Assembly: GCA_015143295.1 (NCBI GenBank)
Contig: CM026573.1
Location: forward strand, 7,242,434 to 7,306,433
Reading direction: 5' to 3'
Length of the DNA stretch: 64,000 nucleotides
From: Tetracentron sinense
Lineage: Eukaryota; Streptophyta; Magnoliopsida; Trochodendrales; Trochodendraceae
Shown piece by piece: positions 22,205 through 32,762 of the stretch (positions are counted from its first letter, which is position 1; every line of letters begins with the position of its first letter). A program made the position numbers and the translations under genes. The notes beneath the pieces are model-generated. The model did no database searches, was not told the origin of the DNA, and saw only the letters and a list, made by a program, of their open reading frames with translations.

Positions 22205-22363
22205 GAGTTGGAATCATAGCCAATGAATTCAATCACATATGTGGCACAACACCATTGCAGAAGAGCAAAATGATGGGAATTGAATTCAATCACAACACCA
22301 TCCTCATGATGTTGTGCCACATATGTGATTGAATTCAATCACAATTGGCTATGATTCCAACTC
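22205..22363. repeat. Near-perfect foldback (159 bp)
   Basis: GAGTTGGAATCATAGCCAAT at the left is the exact reverse complement of the last 20 bases. The pairing continues inward through TGAATTCAATCACATATGTG and a GTGGCACAACA block. It could be a foldback MITE; transcripts would form a long hairpin. Confidence 0.65.
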
Positions 22364-22577
22364 AACCTATTAATATTAAACATACAATTAGTTTATATTT
22401 TATAAACTATAAAATATCTTTATAATATATAATTTATACATTAGTGAATTATCAAATATCTAATTAATAAATTATTTAGATAGGTTAGTAGATATAATAG
22501 GTAAGTGTAAGTGTTTAAGTGTCCTAATATTTAGTTTTTTTTTTGGTTTAAGAGTCTTAAGTATCCTAATTTATTTG

Positions 22578-23278
22578 TGTGAGGGGAAATTACCGGAAAG
22601 GACACGCGTAAAAGGTTGGAGTGGAGGGTGTGGGACCCTGACCTGTACTCCAATGGTAAAGTCAGTAGATGTAGAAGATGATGAACAGTAAAAAATGCAG
22701 AGAGTTTGAAGGTCTTAGCTCTTAAAAAATCCGTCGTTTCACACTGTTTTTCACAGGTTCTTATAGGCCCCTCCTGCCATGGCCATAGGCACCCATGGAT
22801 GACCATGCACACCTCAAATCTCTGATGTGTACTCAATAATCATTTAGATAGATCTCCCGGTCATTCGTACTGCACGCGTATCTGCATATAAAAGAGAGCA
22901 GGCATAGAGTAGGAACTCGTCCGAGGTGACTAGCATTAAATGGCATTTAATGCTGTATTTAATGCCAAGACAGTGTTTCCCACCTACCATCGTAGAGGTA
23001 GGATCAGTCCCAGGTGACTGGGCAATAGCACCGGATCTCACTACGTGTTGGGGTACGGGGTCGTTGACAATAAGACGACGGATATGTTGTCAGAATGAAG
23101 ACGTGATCGTCGTCTATGAGATAACGGGGTCGTCGTTCGGTGGACAACGTTCTCGTCGTCTATATGACAACGGGCCCGTCGTCGAAGAGACGACGGAAAT
23201 GAGCTCAAACGATAACACCACACCGAGGACGAGCTCGTTACTACCATACTTGGGGTTTTACGAAATTTACCCATTGCA
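22578..23278 (-). repeat. 3' LTR of the Tat element (701 bp)
   Basis: In element sense it runs from TGCAATGGG at 23278 to CCCCTCACA at 22578. It lacks a 36-nt segment present in the other LTR near its end, between CACGC and GTAAAAGG, and its first bases read TGCA instead of TGTA. It contains GTCGTC / GACGAC-rich inverted words. Confidence 0.93.
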
Positions 23279-23287
23279 AATTGTCCA

Positions 23288-23324
23288 TTTATGATACTTT
23301 GAACGTGGTTCAAAGTGTCATAAA
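23288..23324. repeat. 17-bp-arm hairpin just outside the 3' LTR
   Basis: TTTATGATACTTTGAAC and GTTCAAAGTGTCATAAA are inverted repeats with one mismatch, separated by GTG. It lies nine bases from the 3' LTR, where a polypurine tract is expected; no clear tract is seen. Confidence 0.8.
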
Positions 23325-23611
23325 TATAGCGAAACGACGGAGGAGAAGATACTGCTAACCTCAGAATGGCGATAGGTCACGTATTCTGCACGCGAAGACG
23401 TAGCGTCGTGCCAGCTGTATTGCGCGTGCCGAAACGTCATATCTCATAAATGTTTGACAGGCTGTCATCATTATTTTTCGGACGCTTCGTTTTTCTCGAC
23501 GGTTACTTAACTCGGTCAGAAGACCATCCTGCCCTTCACATTGTCTGCATGTGTGGATACGCGTACGGTATAGATCGAGGTCATTATCGTCCTTCGAGTT
23601 ATGGACTGGTC

Positions 23612-23618
23612 TATAAGT
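23612..23618 (+). promoter_or_regulatory. TATA-like box for the antisense gene of the Tat element
   Basis: CTATAAGTA lies about 255 bp upstream of the ATG at 23872, between the 3' LTR and the antisense gene. A pyrimidine-rich leader follows, as usual for plant 5' UTRs. The assignment rests on position and sequence only. Confidence 0.4.
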
Positions 23619-23871
23619 ACTGAAGGCCTGGTACTTCATCTTCTTCGCTTGAATTCTTGCATTCTGCTACTCTGCCGGAAATTCTTCTCACCGACGGTCT
23701 GCTGCTCTGCTCTTCTCTCTTCTCTTGCTGTGCTCCTTGCTTCCTAGATACAGTTTTTGGTAAGATTCTCCTCTTTTCTTTTGTGTTCAGTTTAACCTCT
23801 TCCATCCACCTCTTCTTGAGTTTTGTGGTCGTTTTCCTATATTTTTTTTTTTGCTATACTTGTTTGCCACC

Positions 23872-26255
23872 ATGTCTGCCGAAGTTGTTAGAATAGATAG
23901 TGCCGATGAAGCCAGTTGTTCAGGCAGTGCCCCTCACGGTGTTATCACCAGCGTTTCCAAACCCAAAACCAAAACAGTTGTCAAATACGCTCTTGACCAT
24001 TACAGAGCCCTTTACCAAATTCCCCCTCATGTCCACATTCATTTTAAGGAAGAAGACGTTCTTCCAGACCACCGTTCTTCCTGTACTATCGTCTACCTCG
24101 CCCAGTTCGAGGCTGGACTTCGATTTCCCTTATCTCCCATTGTGGACTCCGTCCTGTCCGTCCTTCAAGTTGCCCCGGGGCAAATGCACCCGAAGTTCTA
24201 CAAATACATGTCTCTGATGGACAAGTTCAACAGAGACGAGTACAACGTAGAGGCCAGGAACGTCTTCCACTTCCGCCATGTCGTGAAATGTCCGGGGGTT
24301 GATGAGGAGGGAAAGAAAACGTACTTCACCTGGAGTCAAAAACCCAGGATCCCCGATATCATCACACATCTCCCTGATGTGGAACGGGACTAGAAGGAGA
24401 TGCCTTTCGTGGTCTCCGGAGCTTGGAGGGCAGAGACTGGCCGTCCTGTTCCCCACGAATTTACTTCAGGTCTGTTACTTTTGAATCGTTCTCTGTTGTC
24501 TGTTCTGAAAACGTATTCCTGTTATATGGCTAATAACGTTTCGCTTTTTCTGCAGAGATTTCTAAGCCACGTTTCTCTGAACTTTCCGCAGAAGAAGAGT
24601 TCGCGCTTCGGAAAGTTCGCATCGATAAAGGGGATGATTACGTCACCTGGACGCCGTCCTCTGCTCAAGAGATAGGGTCCGTTGTAGAGGTAGGGACCTT
24701 ACCTAGAAAGCCATCCCGACCAGCTCATCCACCGCCTCAGAGACCGCTCGGGCCGATAGCTTCCCTTGACGAGGAGATAGAGGAAGACATGGCTGACCAA
24801 CTTCAACAGCGATCCTCACAGGTTCCGACGCTGACTCGTCCTCCCCGCCCTTCTCGTCCTTCCCGTCTATCCGTGGCGGATAAGAAGACGGAGAAAAGAG
24901 AGAGGGAAGAAGCTCTCAAAGCCCTGAAGGCAAAAAAAGCTCGGCGAGAGGCGGAGCACGACCAGAGGGTTCGAGAACGGGAGTCCGCCGGGGTGTCATC
25001 TACTCAAGCTGCAACATTCGACGAGGGGAGTGGTATCCTCGCGGAGGAGCCTCCAATTGTTAGCACCGGCCCTCCCGTGGCTATCGTAGCTGCTCCGTCT
25101 ACTGTGGCAGATATGGCTGCTGTTGCTCCTCCGGCCTCTACCTCCTCACCAGCCGCAAACGTGGCTTCGTCTTCCGCTTCCCCGTCTTCTGTTCCTCCAA
25201 TTCCTGCCCCTCCTCGAGAGAGGATTACCATGGAGGGCCCTGCCGAGCTACGGAATCCCGTCTTCCCCCGAGGATATGCTCGTCCTACCGTCGTGCATTC
25301 GGCGATGGAGCACGACTCCGTTGCCACATCGATGATGTTGGCGATGAGACTCCCAGCGGATATAGCCGCAACGAGAGACATGCACTGGATGGGGATGTTC
25401 AGTGCCGCGAGCCGAGCTGTTGCCACGGTACGTTTTTTTTTTTTTTTAATACCATCTCTCTCTTTTCCCATTTCTTTGTTTTAGCTGGGCAACATGCTCG
25501 CCAGGATGTACGAAATCACCGCCGAAAACAGGCGTAATGCCAATGCGCTGAGGGACAAAGTCATCGACCTGGAGAAGAGGGGGGCCGAGGACGTGAAACG
25601 GCTGAACCACGAATTGATGTCCGTTAGCGCTAACCTGCGGTCTGCTAAAGGCACGATTGCCACGGCCGTGAAACAACGGGACAAAGCTCGGGACGAAGCC
25701 CGTAAGGCGATGGATGGAGAGAAGGCGGCGGTGGAACAGGCCGAGAGATCCGTCATTCGGATCAGCGAGATGGACAAGATCGTGAACACTCTCCGTCAAC
25801 GGCTAGAGGCGATTGAAGCCGAGAAGGCAGCGTTGGCCAAACAGCTTGAGGAGGCCGCGGCCATGAGGGACAAGGAGGTTGAAGCCGCCAAGGAGGCTTT
25901 AACAGAGTCTCTTCGAGCCCACTTCCAGACAGAGATGGAACGGCTGATAACCGAAGATCGGGTCGAGACAGAGAGGGAGCTGATGAACGAGCTCCGAGAG
26001 TCAGGACGGCTGGTAGAGTCTCCCCAGCAATCGAAGGACGAGGTCACTCGTTCTGAGGCTATGGGCATGGAGTTCCCGCTCGGTGAAGAGCTCGAGGTAC
26101 AAGGAGGCGGGCAACCCCCGTTACCTATTGGACCATCTCCCGTTCTCCCCGAGGCTTCAGCTGAAACTGCTTCCGCCGATCCCGCTGTTGCTGCTGACAA
26201 CGTTCCGATCGTTCCCGATGACGCTGTCGTAGTTGTTGAAGTTGGCGAAGATTGA
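23872..26255 (+). pseudogene. Antisense gene of the Tat element, gypsy-type transposon (PF04195-like) domain plus coiled coil, one nonsense codon
   Basis: Three exons keep one frame: 23872-24469, 24556-25427, 25485-26255, with introns of 86 nt (GT..TTTCTGCAG) and 57 nt (GT..TTTTAG). The spliced frame is 747 codons. The ATG has a strong context (GCCACCATG). The N-terminal 170 residues (HYRALYQIPPHVHIH, GLRFPLSPIVDSVL, APGQMHPKFY) resemble the putative gypsy-type transposon domain found in many plant genomes. Residues about 225-450 are proline/alanine-rich and charged. About 490-665 is a long heptad-like coiled coil, and the end is acidic. Codon 174 is TAG (24391-24393) in a conserved stretch where Trp is likely. 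The function of these antisense ORFs is unknown. The gene has its own TATA-like box and would overlap element transcripts in antisense. Confidence 0.8.
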
Positions 26256-26576
26256 CCTTTCCTCCTTCCTATCCCCTTCTTTTCATGTTTTGTTTTGGAT
26301 GTACTCTTGGCAATTCGGATGTTCAACTCTTGTTAGTAAATTTTATATATATCTCCATTTGTGGTCACCGTGTAGCAACCGATCGATCCGGAATAGGCAT
26401 CTCGTTCAAATAAGAAAAATAACATATAATTAACTCGTGATTGGATACCCCTCTCATAACGAATATAATTCACCATATTACTCTAATAAGGGGTTGTCAA
26501 AGACATGGATTAACACTACGGACGTACTTCGACAAATGGTCTATTTCATAAAGACGAACTTGTGGTAACTCGTGGT

Positions 26577-26848
26577 GGGACACCATGCTCAGAGGACATT
26601 CCATTAGTATAAGCCACCAGTATGCTCAGATGGCAATTCCTTTGTATGAGCTACCTGTGTCCCGTGGTGAGTACCATGTTCGTGTGAAATGCACCCGCTG
26701 TGGTAACACATCGGGACACCATGCTCAGAGGACATTCCATTAGTATAAGCCACCAGTATGCTCAGATGGCAATTCCTTTGTATGAGCCACCTGTGTCCCG
26801 TGGTGAATACCCTGTTCGTGTGAAATGCACCCGCTGTGTAACACATCT
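26577..26848. repeat. Tandem direct repeat, two units of about 136 bp, in the Tat element
   Basis: The unit starting GGGACACCATGCTCAGAGG at 26577 repeats at 26713 with only a handful of differences. It lies between the end of pol (26941) and the end of the antisense gene (26255), the hypervariable 3' region in which Tat/Ogre-type elements are known to carry tandem repeats. Confidence 0.9.
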
Positions 26849-26940
26849 ATAACATTTTATCAAGTACTGGATATGTAAATAGATATGTAAATAAAAACGA
26901 TTGATCACATGCTCACAGCAAATGCTCATAATGCACAACT

Positions 26941-29900
26941 TTATTGGAAAAATTGCTTTAAATTCATGACGTTCCATGACTTCTGAATTACATTACCTTG
27001 TAGGTCTTTAAGGTAGTACACATCGGGGCTCCCGACACGGTCCACGATGTATGGCCCTTCCCAGTTGGGACCCCGCTTTCCGCTATTGACTTATCGTGTA
27101 TGTTGGAAGACTTTTCGAAGAACGAGATCTCTGACTTGAAGAACCATTTTTCCATACTTTCTTGTTGTATGCCTTTCGTAACTGTTGCTGATACCGTTTC
27201 ATCTGGATACTAGCATCTTCCCGCTTTTCCTCCAGCAAGTCCAAATGAATAGCCATTAATTCGACGTTTTTGTCTTCCTCTCCGTGCTTCTTTCGGGAAC
27301 GTGTTGTTGGCAGGCAAACTTCGGTGGGAATAACAGCCTCCGTCCCGTATGCCAAAGAGAACGGAGTCTCGTTCGTAGGGCTCCGCGGTGTTGTCCTGTA
27401 TCCCCACAACGCATTATGTAACTCACTGGTCCACTTTCCCTTGGAATCTTCCAGTCTTCTTTTGAGGGCATTCAAAATGTTCTTGTTAGCTGCTTCGGCA
27501 AGGCCATTCCCCTGAGGATAATAAGGAGAAGAGAAGATGTGCTTGATTTTCAACTCTCGGCAAAAGTCGGCAATGAGTTTTACTGTGAACTGCTTCCCGT
27601 TATCAGAAATGATGGACTGCGGAATGCCGAATCTACAGACAATATGTTCCCACAAGAACTTCTTCACTTCTTGTTCTCTAATACGAGCAAGTGGAACAGC
27701 CTCGATCCACCGGGAGAAGTAATCCGTGGCTACCAGCAGAAAAGTTAGATTACCGGGAGCCTTAGGAAAGGGTCCTACGATATCAAGTCCCCAGCGAGCG
27801 AAAGGCCAAGGTTGAGACACGATGTTGAGTTCCTGAGCGGGGGCATGAATTAATTTTGCATGACGCTGACACTGACTGCATTTTTGTACGTACTTTTGTG
27901 CGTCAGCTTGCATGTATGGCCAAAAATATCCTTGCCCCAGAGCACGATGAGCGATAGTCCGTCCTCCCGAATGGATGCCGCAAATCCCTTCGTGGAGCTC
28001 GGCTAAGATCTTCTCTACGTCTTCAGGATGCACGCATCTCAAAAGGGATCCTCCAAAGGATTTACGATACAGTTCCCCATCCACAAGGGTATAACGGGAA
28101 GCTTTATATTGTATTCGTCTTGCTTCCTTTGTGTCGAATGGGAGAATTCCATTCTTCAAATAAGTTATTATGCCCGTCATCTAGCTTGACACTTGATTTA
28201 CGAATAACACCGTGCGTTGTGTTTGCAGTTCAATGAAGGGGTATTCCTTATACTCCATGAGGATTGTCTTGGATTCATCAGTTTGCATCATCGAGGCGAG
28301 GTATGCCAACGCATCAGCATGCCTGTTATCGTCCCTTCGGACATGTTTAATCTCGATGACATCAAAGGCCTTTCGTTGTTCTTATAAAAGTGCAGCGTAG
28401 CGTCTCATCCGTTCATCTCGACATTCATAGATACCGTTGACTTGGTTCACCACGAGCTGTGAATCACAGAACACTCTGAGTTTAGAAATTCTCAACTCTC
28501 GTGCACTTTGCAACCGAAGTATTAACGCTTCATATTCAGCTTCATTGTTGGAGGCAGCATAACCAAGACGCGTCAGCTTTTGTACTTTAACATGATCTGG
28601 GCTGACAAGAACAGCACCAAGTCCCGAACCGCTGACATTAGACGACCCATCTACGTACAAGACCCATCCGCACCACATCGTCAGTTTGGTTCCATCTCCC
28701 GCCTCGTCTTCCACAACGGTGTCCTCCTCCGCATCGTCTGGGAGCTCATGACGGTCGGGCTCCACTGAAGTTTCAGCCTCCTCCACGGGGAAATCGGCCA
28801 GGAAGCTTGCAACGGCCTGTCCTTTCTGCGGTTCGGGCCTGATATTGGATATCGAACTCGCTGAGTGTCACTGCCCACTTTGACATACGTCCCGCAGTTT
28901 CAGGTCGCCCCAGCACAATTTTCAAAGGGTACGTAGTGATGACGACGATGGTATGTGCCTGAAAATAAGGACGTAACTTTTCAGCAGAAAAGACAAGAGC
29001 CAGACATACCTTTTCCATTTTGCTATAATTGGATTCTGCCTTGTGGAATGTTTTGCTGACGAAATAAATAGGTTTCTCTACGCCGTTGTGACTTCTGAGC
29101 AGCACGGAGCCAATGGCTCGTTCTGAAACGGAGAGGTAGAGGTACAACACTTCACCAGGTTCAGGTACGGAGAGGATCGGAGCGGAGCCTAGATAGGTCT
29201 TCAAGGCGGCGAAAGATCGGGAACACTCTTTTGTCCACCTGAAAACGGAATCCTTCCTTAATAACTCGAACAGAGGTCTACAACGGTCAGAAGACTTCGA
29301 TATAAACCGTTAAGAGCAGCGATACATCCTGTCAGTTTTTGAACTTCTTTCCTTGTCTTCGGTTCCGGCATATCTATCAGAGCACGGATTTACGTGGGAT
29401 TTGCTTCGATGCCCCGTTGACTGACGAGGTAACCAAGGAATTTACCCGAGGTGACGCCGAATATACATTTATCAGGATTTAACTTCAGATTGAAAGTGCG
29501 TAAAATAGAAAACGGCTCCGCCAAGTCGGCTACAAGAGAAACCCGAGTTCGGCTTTTCACAACGATATCGTCAATGTACACCTCCACCGATTTACCAAGC
29601 AAGGGTCCAAACATCAGATTCATTAACCGTTGATAAGTGGCCCCGGCATTCTTCAGGCCAAAGGGCATGACCCGGTAACAGAATAGGCCACGCTCCGTTA
29701 TGAAGGCCGTCTTCTCTTGATCGTCCTCAGCTAAGAGGATTTGATTGTAACCCGAATACCCGTCCATGAAGGACAACATCTCGTGACCCGCGGTGGCAGT
29801 GATAAGTCTATCGATTCTGGGAACTGGGAAGAAGTCTTTCGGACAAGCTTTGTTAACATTAATGAAATCAATGCAGACTCTGACTTTCCCGTTCTTCTTC

Positions 29901-30304
29901 GGAACAGCTACTACATTGGCTATCCATTCTGGATATTGGACCTCACGAATGAACCCGTGCTGAATTAACTTATCAATCTCTTCATTGACGGCCTCATGGT
30001 ACGCCGGAGCAAGTCTACGAGGCTTCTGTTTAACCGGATTGACTACGGGATCAACGTTGAGATGGTGACAGATGATTTCAGGATTGATACCCATCATGTC
30101 CTCGTGGGACCAAGCAAAAACATCAAGATTCCTCCTCAGAAAATTTATCAACTCCTGCTCTTCGTCTGTTGCCAAACAGGTCCCAATTTGTAGCGTCCTT
30201 GGCTCATTCTCCGTCCCAAGGTTGACAAGCTTCGTGGGTTCAACAGAGTGGTTCGTCAACGATTCACCCGAGTTCTTCTCTTCCACGGACCCGATCTGTA
30301 ATTG
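26941..30304 (-). pseudogene. pol: pol of the Tat element (RT, two RNases H, integrase), degenerate
   Basis: In order on the minus strand: reverse transcriptase (about 29560-30110; NVVAVPKKNGKVRVCIDF, MPFGLKNAGATYQRLM, YIDDIVVKS), gypsy RNase H (about 28846-29204), archaeal-type RNase H (about 28382-28690; YVDGSSNVSGSGLGA, ASNNEAEYEA, FCDSQLVV), and integrase (27140-28180; HHCC finger ending CSQCQRH, catalytic D in GLDIVGPF, D in IISDNGKQF, E in the NGLAEAANKN helix). The frame ends with TAA at 26941. Damage: TAA at 29390, TAA at 28382, TAG at 28181, and frameshifts near 29308, near 28840 and at about 27100-27150. It continues gag-protease in the same frame across the amber codon at 30305. 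The RT catalytic YIDD and the integrase triad are still present. Confidence 0.9.
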
Positions 30305-30307
30305 CTA
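30299..30307 (-). promoter_or_regulatory. Amber codon in leaky-stop context between gag-protease and RT
   Basis: The element strand reads AAA TAG CAA TTA, and the frame continues uninterrupted into reverse transcriptase. UAG followed by CAA UUA is the readthrough context of the tobacco mosaic virus replicase (general form UAG CAR YYA). If used, it would make Gag-Pro and a minor Gag-Pro-Pol. The alternative is a simple nonsense mutation of a sense codon. Confidence 0.5.
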
Positions 30308-32692
30308 TTTGAGTAGGTCGGGTGGGGCGTAATCACACTTCTGCGATGCCAGCTGGTCTCCTCGTATTTCACTTGGTCTGTCCGGAGTAGGGAATTTCAG
30401 TACCTGATAATAAGAAGACAGAATAGCTCTCATTTCGTGAGTCCACCATCGCCCCAAGATAGCATTGTATGGGGACGGCGCGTCGACAATGGAGAACCGA
30501 GTGGACAGGATGATAGGTCCAGCTCTGACCGGTAGGATGACTTCTCCTACGGGTTGCATCGAGCTTCCGTCGAATCCTATCAAGGGGGTCTGTACAGGGG
30601 TGAGAACTGCCGGGTTCAACCCCATCTTTGCGAAAGCATGGAGATACAGAATATCTGCCCCACTTCCCGGGTCAACGAGTACTCGCCTGATGTCAAAATC
30701 GCCAATTCGCATAGTCAAGACAAGAGCATCGTAGTGAGGCCTGACCACAGTTGTCATGTCCTGATCAGTGAACGATAGGGCCTGCTCGATTTCTCTCGTT
30801 GTCGATCGCACCTGACAAACTTTTGTCACGTGTGATAACTTCCTTGCCTTCGCTCGGAACTGCTGCTCAATATCTACTTCCGGTATTCGAGCGCGATGAA
30901 TGACATTTATGACTCCCTTCGGAGCTTCTCCGCCTGGGCCCATATGACCAGATGGCTCTCCATCATGAGATCGAGTGGATGGATCCGTAATACGCCCTTC
31001 TCCTCTTCCTGAGTCCACATATTCTCCCAGATAGCCTTCACGGACTAATCTTTCCAGATATTCTCTCAGGATGCGACAACGATTTGTAAGGTGCCCGTGA
31101 CACTTGTGATACTGACAATACTCATGCGTCCTGGGTCCCAAGGTGACATCACGAACGGTCCGTGCTGGCCATTCGAAGTATGGTTTGTCTTCCATCGTCT
31201 TCATAATCGTCGCCGGGCTCGCTGTGAAGTTGACTTGACCAGCGCGAGACGCAAAAGGACGTCTTTCTGTTGTCTGATTCTCCCTTCCCTTGTTATACCC
31301 GGGTTCCTCTTGTCTCTGATAGGCACGGTCGTCCCGCCGTTGGGAGTTGGGACGTAGATCCGTCCTTCTTGATGAATCTAAATCTTGGCGGACTCCCAAC
31401 GAGTGTCGGTTCGGTTTTCCCCGTCGTTCAACGTACACCACCTTTTCCTGTCGTGTGCGCCACCGTGGTTCCTCGTCGCTAGAAGATGATTCATACTTTG
31501 GTCTCTTCCCTCTCTTCGAGGAGGGTCTGCTTCCCCACTCCACAGCATCTACCCCTCGTGCTCTGGGTCTCGTTGTTGCTGCAATATCGTCCTCCATCCT
31601 CCCGTACTTAGAGGCACGGACTATCAGTTCATCCATCTTGATTGGACAATCAAGGGCAAGAGATTCGTAGAGCTTAGAATTCTTAGGTATAGCATTCTTG
31701 AAGGCCGCTATGCAAGTGCAATCTTCGATCTTATCGATATTAGAGACTTCATCGGTAAACCGTTGAATAAAGTCTCTAAGGGGTTCCGCCGACTTCATTC
31801 GCATGGCGAAGAGTGAATCTGCGCCTGCCTTCTTCTTCTTGTTAATGATGTACTGGTCAATGAAAACTGACCTGAGATCAGCCATACACTTGATCGACCC
31901 AGCGGGTAGATTACGGAACCATCTCACAGCCGCTCCAGTCAGGCTACTAGGGAAGGCTTTACAGAGGAGATTATCATCCGGATTACGGACAGCCATAACA
32001 TTCTTGAAGTCAGTCAGGTGGTCAATAGGATCTCTCCTCCCAACGAACTTAACAAAATTTGGTACCACGAATTTTGACGGGGTATATGATTCGACGATCT
32101 CCTTGGAAAAAGGGGACGTCTCCTCCTCGTCTTTGTACTTCTGAGCATATTGATCGAGAGAGGCCCCGCTCGTCGCTCCTCTGACTCGAGCATTGATCAG
32201 GGCTTTCACGTCCTTGAGGGTTAAGCCTGTCTTCAACCCGTCGTTACTGACACGGAGATCTCGTTGTTCAGCATGAGCACCAAGAGAACGAGGATAAGCA
32301 GTCTCGTTAGTAGAAGAAGTGAGAGTGAATCTTCTCTCCAGATTCTCTGGTGCAGACGGCGAGATCGGGATTGTTACTTTGGGGGGAGGGGAAGAAGGGA
32401 AATTGAGTTTACGAGCCGCAGAGCCTCCTTTAGGAGATTCGTCATCGATCTCCAAGTTACTATGCTCTAAAGCATCAAGCCGCTCCTGCAGTGACTGCTG
32501 CTGGCTGACTATCTGGGCCAGAGTGGCCTGTTGTTGTTGTAATAGTAACAGGATGTGATCAGATATGGTCATGGGCCTTTCTGGTTGTCCAGAAGATTGG
32601 CCTGATGCGAACGTTTGCATGGCGGAAGGGGTGCAGGAAATGGCTTGAGGGGGCTGGTTTTCGACGATAGACTGAGGAGTTTGGTCTGCCAT
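30305..32692 (-). CDS. gag-pro: gag-protease polyprotein of the Tat element, 795 aa, intact
   Basis: The start ATG at 32692 (MADQTP) is 71 bases past the 5' LTR. The N-terminus is Gln/Pro-rich. The retrotransposon gag domain spans about residues 180-330 (FVKFVGRRDPIDHLTDFK, AVRWFRNLP). An Arg-rich spacer follows, then a CCHC-like knuckle (EYCQYHKCHGHLTNRC, about 535-550), then an aspartic protease with VDPGSGADIL in place of the usual DTG/DSG, a form common in Tat elements. Gag builds the virus-like particle in the cytoplasm; the protease matures the polyprotein. The ORF has no internal stop and ends at TAG 30305-30307. This is the only undamaged frame of the element. Confidence 0.92.
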   Translation of the reverse strand: MADQTPQSIVENQPPQAISCTPSAMQTFASGQSSGQPERPMTISDHILLLLQQQQATLAQIVSQQQSLQERLDALEHSNLEIDDESPKGGSAARKLNFPSSPPPKVTIPISPSAPENLERRFTLTSSTNETAYPRSLGAHAEQRDLRVSNDGLKTGLTLKDVKALINARVRGATSGASLDQYAQKYKDEEETSPFSKEIVESYTPSKFVVPNFVKFVGRRDPIDHLTDFKNVMAVRNPDDNLLCKAFPSSLTGAAVRWFRNLPAGSIKCMADLRSVFIDQYIINKKKKAGADSLFAMRMKSAEPLRDFIQRFTDEVSNIDKIEDCTCIAAFKNAIPKNSKLYESLALDCPIKMDELIVRASKYGRMEDDIAATTRPRARGVDAVEWGSRPSSKRGKRPKYESSSSDEEPRWRTRQEKVVYVERRGKPNRHSLGVRQDLDSSRRTDLRPNSQRRDDRAYQRQEEPGYNKGRENQTTERRPFASRAGQVNFTASPATIMKTMEDKPYFEWPARTVRDVTLGPRTHEYCQYHKCHGHLTNRCRILREYLERLVREGYLGEYVDSGRGEGRITDPSTRSHDGEPSGHMGPGGEAPKGVINVIHRARIPEVDIEQQFRAKARKLSHVTKVCQVRSTTREIEQALSFTDQDMTTVVRPHYDALVLTMRIGDFDIRRVLVDPGSGADILYLHAFAKMGLNPAVLTPVQTPLIGFDGSSMQPVGEVILPVRAGPIILSTRFSIVDAPSPYNAILGRWWTHEMRAILSSYYQVLKFPTPDRPSEIRGDQLASQKCDYAPPDLLK

Positions 32693-32740
32693 GCTGACCG
32701 GGAGAGGTGGTGTGAGCAAATGGTGGGTTCAGCTAAAAAT

Positions 32741-32758
32741 TTCCCACAGACGGCGCCA
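32741..32758 (-). other. Primer-binding site of the Tat element
   Basis: Four bases inside the 5' LTR the element strand reads TGGCGCCGTCTGTGGGAA. TGGCGCCGT is complementary to the CCA end of a tRNA of the type used by Tat and Athila elements (Asp-like). The second half matches less well. Confidence 0.75.
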
Positions 32759-32762
32759 ATTT

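Larger units (their letters stand above)
19827..22572. other. Intergenic: E2F-gene promoter, SINE, hAT relic and foldback elements
   Basis: 19827 to about 20150 is a relatively GC- and CpG-rich promoter and 5' UTR of the E2F gene. Further right lie a SINE, a direct repeat of about 54 bp (units starting GAAATAACAACATT at 21305 and 21359) leading into a hAT-like element, a foldback MITE, a 159-bp near-palindrome, and AT-rich DNA up to the retrotransposon at 22578. No gene was found. Confidence 0.6.

Noticed and set aside
25004..26326. Long minus-strand open frames of 155-176 codons opposite the antisense gene
   Set aside because: They mirror a GC-rich, Ala/Ser/Glu-biased coding region on the plus strand. 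The plus-strand frame has the domain resemblance, introns and start context.
29306..29311. Possible programmed frameshift between RT and RNase H
   Set aside because: No slippery heptamer or pause structure is evident, the domain normally reads through in one frame, and nearby nonsense codons show decay, so a 1-nt deletion is the simpler reading.
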